Below, in pieces: positions 5,201-8,780 of a stretch of DNA of 8,780 nt. This stretch comes from Pseudomonadota bacterium (GTDB lineage Bacteria > Pseudomonadota > Alphaproteobacteria > Rhizobiales > Xanthobacteraceae): contig JAEWCJ010000379.1 of the NCBI GenBank assembly GCA_023390695.1, positions 1 to 8,780 on the forward strand. Direction: 5' to 3'. The notes under the pieces were generated by a model that saw only the letters and a program-made list of their open reading frames with translations, did not search any database and had not been told where the DNA came from. Position 1 is the first letter of the stretch, and the number at the start of each line of letters is the position of its first letter. The translations under genes and the position numbers were made by a program.

Positions 5201-6637
5201 CTAGACCTTGAACCCGATCCGTAATCCGCCCCAGTGGCGGCCGCGCACCGTGATCGGTGCCGACACGTCCTTCATCAGCGCGAAAGAGCCGCCGCCCATG
5301 TCGCGGCGATAGGTCTGCAGCAGGAACGGTTTTGTCGAGCGGCCGGCCGAGAGGCCGGTGCGGTCGTTGAACATGCGCCGGTTGCGGCAATTGCCGGCGT
5401 TCCAGGCGGGGTCGGGACCCTGCGGCTGCGAATATTTGCGGTTATGCGTCGGCAGGTAGCCGTTGCGGTCCACCGCGGCGCTGAACACGATGCGCGGATC
5501 GGCATCGAGGATCGGCTCCTGGATCGCCGGCAGCAGCCGATCGGTGAGCGCGACGAATTTCGTCATCATCTGTTGCGGATCGGTGTTGGGCACCGGCCGG
5601 TAATTCTCGTCGAACAGATCGGCCGCCGATATTTCGTGCCGGTCCAGCGCCTGCTCGAACAAGGCTCCGATCCGCCGGGCGTTGTCCTGGCATAGCGCCA
5701 CGATCGGCGTGTCCGGGGTCTCGATGCCGCTCTCGGCAATGAACAGGATGAAATCCTCGCTGATGCCGAGGATGGATTCCGCGCGGCGTTCGGCCAGCGT
5801 CAGCTTGGCGTCGCAGGCCTTGACGGTCTCCACCAGCGCCTTGAGCTCGGTGCGCAGGTCGGCATAGCTCGCGGCGTTGGAATCGACCGATTGCGACATC
5901 GCTTCGATGTCGTGCGTCAGGCGTTGCGCTGATTTGACGAGCGCTTGCAGCGTGACCGCCGTCTCGCGTGCCGCATTGGAATCGGCGATCGCCGTCTGCG
6001 CGATGCTCGCATTCTTGTCCGCCTCCCCGAGGACGGCGGCCAGCGTATGGTTGAGGGCTTCCAGACTGCGCTGGTTTTCAGCCGTCAGGGGACGGATCTT
6101 GTCCGCCAGCACCTTCACGGCGTCCGCGATGATGGCGAAGCCCTTGCCCGATTCTCCTGCGCGAGCCGCCTCGACGCCGGCATTCAGCGCCAGCAATTGC
6201 GTGTCGCGGGCGATGTCGTGAATCGCCTCGCTCGCGTTCTGCACGCCCTTGATGGTCGCGCGGACATTCTCGACCGAGCCTTTCAGTGCGATCGCGCCTT
6301 CGCCGAGCACGCCGAGCTTGTCGATGGTGCGCGCCAGCGTAGCCGACACCTGGCTGGCGGTTTCGCTCAGCGTCGTGCGGGTCGTGTCGACGGACATGCG
6401 AGCTTCGACCATGGCGGCGGCGAGTGCGGCATTGGTCTGGTTCATCTGCCGCGCGGCCATGACGGCGGCACGCGCCTGTTCGGTCTGCGTGTGCCCGAGC
6501 GCCGTTAGATCGCTGATCAGTCCCGCCACATCGGCGATTTCGACGCCGAGGCGGCCGCCCCTCTCGCCGATGTCGGCCAGCGACTGGCCGGAACGGTCAG
6601 TTTCGGGAATTTCCAGGCGACGAACGGCACTGTGCAT
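5201..6637 (-). CDS. Soluble methyl-accepting chemotaxis-like protein with C-terminal sensor domain
   Basis: This 478-residue protein has no signal peptide or membrane segment. The N-terminal two thirds are long, alanine-rich coiled-coil helices with the receptor signalling tip at about 139-181: [20 protein letters not shown] is the hallmark for binding the CheA kinase and CheW coupling protein. Around the tip it departs from the norm: DIARDTQ replaces the usual IAxQTN, and ADAVKVLA replaces AxEVRxLA. Residues from about 285 to the end form a separate domain with [14 protein letters not shown] (390-403), a conserved stretch near FNDRTG (423-428), FLLQTYRRD and [12 protein letters not shown] (465-476). 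I recall this domain at the end of many proteobacterial chemoreceptors, where it looks like a Cache- or PAS-type ligand sensor. The start is supported by AGGAGC (6646-6651), eight bases upstream. No che genes are near, so it probably joins a distant array or controls another output. A CtrA-like box lies upstream. Confidence 0.85.
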   Translation of the reverse strand: MHSAVRRLEIPETDRSGQSLADIGERGGRLGVEIADVAGLISDLTALGHTQTEQARAAVMAARQMNQTNAALAAAMVEARMSVDTTRTTLSETASQVSATLARTIDKLGVLGEGAIALKGSVENVRATIKGVQNASEAIHDIARDTQLLALNAGVEAARAGESGKGFAIIADAVKVLADKIRPLTAENQRSLEALNHTLAAVLGEADKNASIAQTAIADSNAARETAVTLQALVKSAQRLTHDIEAMSQSVDSNAASYADLRTELKALVETVKACDAKLTLAERRAESILGISEDFILFIAESGIETPDTPIVALCQDNARRIGALFEQALDRHEISAADLFDENYRPVPNTDPQQMMTKFVALTDRLLPAIQEPILDADPRIVFSAAVDRNGYLPTHNRKYSQPQGPDPAWNAGNCRNRRMFNDRTGLSAGRSTKPFLLQTYRRDMGGGSFALMKDVSAPITVRGRHWGGLRIGFKV

Positions 6638-6691
6638 TCCCGACCGCTCCTGAAGCTCGATCAGAGGTGGCAGAAGCGTGCGCGAACATGG

Positions 6692-6706
6692 TTAACCAAA
6701 AGTTAC
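6692..6706 (-). promoter_or_regulatory. CtrA-like box upstream of the chemoreceptor gene
   Basis: The plus strand reads TTAA-CCAAAAG-TTAC, matching the CtrA consensus TTAA-N7-TTAA at seven of eight positions with the correct 7-bp gap. It is 55 to 69 bp upstream of the chemoreceptor ATG, where CtrA would cover the -35 region. The left half is also part of the 10-bp palindrome TGGTTAACCA (6689-6698), an alternative operator. Confidence 0.45.
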
Positions 6707-6741
6707 CCGCCGGCGCGATCCGGCGATATCTCATGCGTCAT

Positions 6742-6751
6742 TTTGTACAAA
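6742..6751. promoter_or_regulatory. Perfect palindrome TTTGTACAAA
   Basis: A ten-base perfect palindrome between the dedA-type stop and the chemoreceptor start, about 105 bp upstream of the latter. AT-rich palindromes stand out in this GC-rich DNA and may be operator sites. No regulator is assigned. Confidence 0.25.
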
Positions 6752-6768
6752 TGGCGCCAAAGAATTCA

Positions 6769-6781
6769 GAGCGCGCCGCTC
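6769..6781 (-). terminator. Weak hairpin at the dedA-type stop codon
   Basis: GAGCG and CGCTC pair around a three-base loop and overlap the TGA of the dedA-type gene. Only a short broken T-rich stretch (TGAATTCTTTGG) follows on the minus strand, so efficiency is doubtful. Confidence 0.25.
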
Positions 6782-7358
6782 AATTGCGTTCCAGCGCCCG
6801 GTCCAGCCGCTTGCTGAGCCACCAGGCGAGCGCGAGAAAAACGATGAGCAGCGCGAGGCTCAGATTGGAGGCCGCATCGTTCATCGCCTTGTCCGATATC
6901 TGGCCAAAGGCATAGCCGGCGAACACCGTCAGCAGGGCCCAGATCCCCGCCGACACGAAATTCAGCACCAGGAAGAGTGGCCAGGTCATGTTCGACATGC
7001 CGAAGGCGAGGCCGGCCAGGCTGCGGATGCCATTCGGATAACGATGGACCATGGGCAGCCACAGATAATGCCGGTCGACCAGACGTGCCGCCTTCTGCAA
7101 TCCGCTTTCGATGCGCGGAAACGATTGCAGCCAGGCCGTCCCGAACCGGCGGCCGATCCAGAAGCGCACCGAATCACCGAAGAAGCTGCCGATCCAGCAG
7201 GCCATCAGAACATTGATCACGTCGAGCGCACCGGTCTGCGCCGCGTAGCCCGCGAACAGCGCCATGATCATGCCGTGCGAGGCCGCATAGGCGAAGATGA
7301 AGGCGTACACCGCTTGGCCGTGCTGGCGGATCAGATCGAGGATATGCGCAAGGTCCAT
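6780..7358 (-). CDS. DedA/VTT-family inner membrane protein, divergent
   Basis: This 192-residue membrane protein has about five hydrophobic segments. Its DedA (SNARE-associated/VTT) traits are AGYAAQTGALDVI (about 36-48), GDSVRFWIGRRFG (61-73) and HRYPNGIRSLAGLAFGMSN (105-123), the last matching the family motif with a conserved arginine, proline, arginine and the AG dipeptide. DedA proteins are linked to flipping of undecaprenyl phosphate or phospholipids and to membrane energetics. The acidic PxPxE-like motif normally found before the first long helix is absent here (SHGMIMA in its place), so transport chemistry may differ from that of the characterised members. The start has GAGG (7367-7370) eight bases upstream. 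It lies 63 bp downstream of tRNA-Thr on the same strand and could be read through from it. Confidence 0.8.
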   Translation of the reverse strand: MDLAHILDLIRQHGQAVYAFIFAYAASHGMIMALFAGYAAQTGALDVINVLMACWIGSFFGDSVRFWIGRRFGTAWLQSFPRIESGLQKAARLVDRHYLWLPMVHRYPNGIRSLAGLAFGMSNMTWPLFLVLNFVSAGIWALLTVFAGYAFGQISDKAMNDAASNLSLALLIVFLALAWWLSKRLDRALERN

Positions 7359-7421
7359 GCGGCGGGCCTCATCAGGCTCGGAGTTGAAGGGCCAGAATCA
7401 ACGCCGTCGGCGGACGGAAAA

Positions 7422-7496
7422 TGGTGCTGCTGGACAGGATTGAACTGTCGACCTCTTCATTACCAATGAAGTGCTCTACCACAGAGCTACAGCAGC
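7422..7496 (-). tRNA. tRNA-Thr (anticodon GGT)
   Basis: A 75-nt cloverleaf with encoded CCA. The acceptor arms GCTGCTG and CAGCAGC pair fully, with A as the discriminator base. The D arm is GCTC-TGTGGTA-GAGC, the anticodon arm CTTCA-TTGGTAA-TGAAG with GGT at 7462-7464, and the T arm GACAG-TTCAATC-CTGTC. The variable loop is the short five-base type. GGT reads the ACC and ACU threonine codons. No terminator is visible on its 3' side before the dedA-type gene. No integrase or direct repeat marks it as an attachment site. Confidence 0.97.
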
Positions 7497-7596
7497 GCTG
7501 AGCCGGCACAGATTCTGGACGCATCGCCGGAAGACGGGGCGTTCCTTGCCACAAAGGGGGCGCGGGGCGCAAGCGGCGCTTGCCAGTTCGGCCCGA

Positions 7597-7627
7597 TTGA
7601 TTTCAAGTTTCTGCGAGTCTGTACTAT
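7597..7627 (+). promoter_or_regulatory. Possible promoter of the small basic gene and murA
   Basis: TTGATT (7597-7602) and TACTAT (7622-7627) resemble -35 and -10 elements, but the spacer is 19 bp, two longer than the optimum. The start of transcription would fall near 7634, eight bases before the ATG at 7642, so the mRNA would be almost leaderless. That agrees with the absence of a Shine-Dalgarno sequence there. The remaining DNA between the tRNA (7496) and this point shows nothing recognisable. Confidence 0.3.
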
Positions 7628-7641
7628 TACGCCGCTGAAAT

Positions 7642-7806
7642 ATGACCGAACGCTCCAAATCCCCCTCCCAGCAGGCCCGGTCCGCGCGCCTGAGCAAGGC
7701 CTTGCGGGAAAATCTCAAGCGCCGCAAAGCGCAATCGCGGGGACGCAGCGGGGCGGAGAAGGGCGGGGACCAGCAAAATCCCGGTCGCCAGCGGCCGGAT
7801 GGCTAA
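7642..7806 (+). CDS. Small basic protein upstream of murA (54 residues)
   Basis: The frame starts MTERSKSPSQQARSARLSKA and continues through LRENLKRRKAQSRGR, ending in a Gly/Gln/Arg-rich tail. It is soluble and very basic, with one likely amphipathic helix (about residues 10-32) bearing the core ARLSKALRENLKRRKAQ. I recall short proteins with this ALRxNLxRRKAQ core directly in front of murA in other alphaproteobacteria, which supports it being a real gene although no function is known to me. It may bind RNA, DNA or an acidic membrane surface; that is inference from charge alone. No ribosome binding site is visible. The stop is 76 bp before the murA start, compatible with one operon. Confidence 0.7.
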   Translation: MTERSKSPSQQARSARLSKALRENLKRRKAQSRGRSGAEKGGDQQNPGRQRPDG

Positions 7807-7882
7807 AGCCTCCCAATTTCGCCCCAATCGCCGCGCGATCTGAGGTAAACAGACAGCAAGGGTTCCTGCGGGGCGAGGGTTC

Positions 7883-8780
7883 ATGGATCGTATACGCATT
7901 TCGGGCGGCAAGCCGCTGCACGGCAAGATTGCAATTTCGGGGGCCAAGAACGCCGCCCTGCCGTTGATGATCGCGAGCCTTCTGACCGAGGATACCCTTG
8001 TCCTCGACAATGTGCCGCATCTCGCCGATGTCGTGCAGTTGCAGCGAATCCTCAACAATCACGGCGTGGACGTCATGCTCTCCGGCAAGCGGCCGGGCGA
8101 CGCCGACCATTCCGGGCAGACCGTCAAGATTTCCGCCGAGAACATCGTCGACACCACCGCGCCCTACGATCTGGTGTCGAAAATGCGCGCCAGCTTCTGG
8201 GTGATCGCGCCGCTCCTCGCCCGGATGGGGCAGGCGCGGGTCTCGCTGCCCGGCGGCTGCGCCATCGGCACACGCCCGGTCGACCTGCTGCTCATGGCGC
8301 TGGAGCGCCTGGGGGCCCAGATCGACATCGAGGCCGGCTATGCCGTCGCCAAGGCCCCGAAGGGGCTGCGGGGCGGCGAGATCGTATTTCCGAAAGTCAC
8401 CGTCGGCGGCACCCATGTCGCGATCATGGCGGCGGCGCTGGCCAATGGCACGACTGTGATCGAAAACGCGGCGCAGGAGCCGGAAGTCCGGGACGTCGCC
8501 GATTGCCTGGTCAAGATGGGCGCCAGGATTTCCGGTGCCGGCACCTCGCGCATCATCATCGAAGGTGTGACGAAGCTTGGCCCGACGCGCCACAGCGTGT
8601 TGCCGGACCGGATCGAGACCGGCACTTATGCGATGGCCGTCGCCATGACCGGCGGCGATGTGATGCTGGAAAATGCCCGGCCGGAATTGCTGCAGGCCGC
8701 TCTCGATACGCTGGGCGAGGTGGGAGCGACCATCACCTCCACCAATGAAGGCATTCGGGTGGTGCGGAATGGTGCCGGCC
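7883..8780 (+). CDS. murA: UDP-N-acetylglucosamine 1-carboxyvinyltransferase (partial)
   Basis: MurA transfers enolpyruvate from PEP to UDP-N-acetylglucosamine, the first committed step of peptidoglycan synthesis in the cytoplasm. The frame is open to the right edge: 299 of the usual 420-430 codons are present. Visible marks are K22-N23 in SGAKNAALP (substrate contacts), KMRASFWV at about 100-107, and the active-site loop SLPGGCAIGTRPVD with catalytic C126 (Cys115 in E. coli) and the arginine five residues after it (R131). The middle continues with PKVTVGGTHVAIMAAALANG and ENAAQEPEVRD. The cysteine means it should be fosfomycin sensitive, since Asp variants escape that drug. The start has GAGGG (7875-7879) three bases upstream, close but usable. 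Confidence 0.97.
   Translation, partial: MDRIRISGGKPLHGKIAISGAKNAALPLMIASLLTEDTLVLDNVPHLADVVQLQRILNNHGVDVMLSGKRPGDADHSGQTVKISAENIVDTTAPYDLVSKMRASFWVIAPLLARMGQARVSLPGGCAIGTRPVDLLLMALERLGAQIDIEAGYAVAKAPKGLRGGEIVFPKVTVGGTHVAIMAAALANGTTVIENAAQEPEVRDVADCLVKMGARISGAGTSRIIIEGVTKLGPTRHSVLPDRIETGTYAMAVAMTGGDVMLENARPELLQAALDTLGEVGATITSTNEGIRVVRNGAG

Noticed and set aside
5945..6508. Plus-strand frame opposite the chemoreceptor coiled coil
   Set aside because: The Arg-rich product has no motif; the frame is a by-product of the GC-rich codons of the real gene.
7404..7417. CCGTC-GGCG-GACGG hairpin 3' of tRNA-Thr as its terminator
   Set aside because: The A-run sits on the wrong side: on the minus strand the T-run precedes rather than follows the stem. 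It may at most be a 3' trailer structure.
7422..7496. tRNA-Thr as the attachment site of an integrated element
   Set aside because: The tRNA is complete, with no integrase, no direct repeat of its 3' end and no compositional change beside it.
7372..7572. 66-codon minus-strand frame covering the tRNA gene
   Set aside because: It runs through the whole tRNA sequence, has no ribosome binding site and shows no protein similarity I recognise.

Overview
The window is ordinary-looking chromosomal DNA of high GC content (by eye a little above 60%). It comes from an alphaproteobacterium, most likely of the order Rhizobiales (Hyphomicrobiales) and in or near the Bradyrhizobium/Rhodopseudomonas/Xanthobacteraceae group. 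The grounds are a C4-pathway 5-aminolevulinate synthase (HemA) whose protein starts and reads like the rhizobial enzymes, a glutamate-cysteine ligase N-terminus of the rhizobial type, a small basic ORF in front of murA, and three candidate alphaproteobacterial promoter signatures (EcfG, CtrA-like and Fnr/FixK). I see no insertion sequence, phage gene, integrase or CRISPR array.

Layout from left to right. The first 68 bases are the start of gshA, on the minus strand and running out of the window. A 184-bp gap with two hairpins separates it from an amidohydrolase of the TRZ/ATZ type (minus). Divergent from that is an AbrB-family membrane protein (plus), which converges on hemA (minus) with a GC-rich hairpin between them. 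The 239-bp region upstream of hemA is the densest regulatory stretch. It holds a perfect Fnr/FixK palindrome and a possible Irr-type iron element on the hemA side, and a perfect-looking general-stress (EcfG) promoter on the other side. The EcfG promoter reads into a 27-residue membrane peptide with a strong ribosome binding site. Next come two small secreted c-type cytochromes (minus, stop and start codons overlapping by one base) behind their own Fnr/FixK-like site, a soluble chemoreceptor-like protein with its sensor at the C-terminus (minus, with a CtrA-like box upstream), a divergent DedA/VTT membrane protein (minus), and tRNA-Thr(GGT) (minus). On the plus strand at the right end are a 54-residue basic protein and the first 299 codons of murA.

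How the genes may work together. hemA supplies haem precursors, and the cytochrome pair uses haem in the periplasm. Both appear to sit behind Crp/Fnr-type sites, so they may form a low-oxygen respiratory module. The cytochrome site has exact class II geometry relative to a -10-like hexamer. The small peptide divergent from hemA appears to be a general stress response target. The other genes (gshA, amidohydrolase, AbrB, DedA, murA) look like unrelated neighbours. I found no clear novel multi-gene system. The most rewarding items are the stress-promoter/micro-peptide unit, the hemA control region, the cytochrome operon promoter, the inverted-architecture chemoreceptor and the small basic protein in front of murA.
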